From assembly GCA_937917025.1 (NCBI GenBank), contig CALFSF010000110.1, forward strand, positions 1 through 13,846: a stretch of DNA of 13,846 bases, written 5' to 3'. This stretch comes from an uncultured Paraburkholderia sp. (GTDB taxonomy: Bacteria; Pseudomonadota; Gammaproteobacteria; Burkholderiales; Burkholderiaceae). The notes below the pieces were generated by a model, which worked only from the letters and a program-made list of their open reading frames with translations, did no database searches and had not been told where the DNA came from. A program made the position numbers and the translations under genes. This document shows positions 13,808 to 13,846 of this stretch, piece by piece. The stretch's first letter is position 1, and every line of letters starts with the position of its first letter.

Positions 13808-13846
13808 ATGTCGCCGAAGGACCTTTTACTGGCGCTGGTCGTCGTC
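13808..13846 (+). CDS. Start of a membrane protein, probable EamA-type transporter (13 codons only)
   Basis: Only the first 13 codons are inside the window: MSPKDLLLALVVV. ATG 13808 follows a good ribosome site (AGAGGA, 13795-13800, 7 bases). A short charged start followed by a run of Leu, Ala and Val is the beginning of a first membrane helix. It resembles remembered burkholderial EamA/RhaT metabolite exporters, which begin with a similar LKDLLLALVV stretch. That a gene starts here is well supported; the family is a guess from 13 residues. Confidence 0.5.
   Translation, partial: MSPKDLLLALVVV

Noticed and set aside
1..13846. A novel defence, secretion or biosynthetic system
   Set aside because: Every sizeable gene belongs to a known metabolic, repair or regulatory family. 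No cluster of unknown genes or mobile element signature is present.

Overview
The window is high-GC, gene-dense proteobacterial chromosome. Its gene content and order point to Burkholderia/Paraburkholderia (beta-proteobacteria): a kynBUA operon divergent from an AsnC-type kynR, an arabinitol-type dehydrogenase beside an AraC regulator, and pirin next to a YbbN/CnoX gene. The genus is inferred from remembered gene order and protein similarity, not from a search.

Left part (1-2400): the 5' two thirds of a polyol dehydrogenase (dalD-like) runs leftward off the edge. About 630 bases separate it from an AraC regulator on the + strand. That gap holds two 47-bp tandem copies of a long palindrome directly upstream of the dalD ribosome site, other inverted repeats, and a possible 24-codon leader ORF ahead of the regulator.

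Centre-left (2461-6615): the kynurenine pathway from tryptophan to anthranilate is complete. kynB (arylformamidase), kynU (kynureninase) and kynA (tryptophan 2,3-dioxygenase) run leftward as an operon, and the Lrp/AsnC regulator kynR runs rightward. The 130-bp divergent region carries a 19-bp inverted repeat overlapping the -35 of the predicted kynB promoter. A short flavin reductase gene converges on kynR.

Centre (6849-10534): msrA (+) meets a broken DUF72 gene tail to tail. Upstream of that gene lie a cyclopropane-fatty-acid synthase and pdxH, all leftward. The DUF72 gene has lost an internal segment, which shifts its frame.

Right part (10790-13846): tcdA/csdL (+) converges on a thioredoxin-TPR gene (cnoX/ybbN) across a clear bidirectional terminator. 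cnoX has one in-frame TAA in the middle of an otherwise intact frame. Upstream of it is an intact pirin gene. A 15-bp perfect hairpin lies between pirin and the first 13 codons of a probable EamA-type transporter at the right edge.

Most of the window is ordinary housekeeping and catabolic content. I see no CRISPR array, phage, insertion sequence, RNA gene or novel multi-gene system. The points most worth a second look are the two disrupted genes within 5 kb, the tandem palindromic repeat, and the putative regulatory palindromes.
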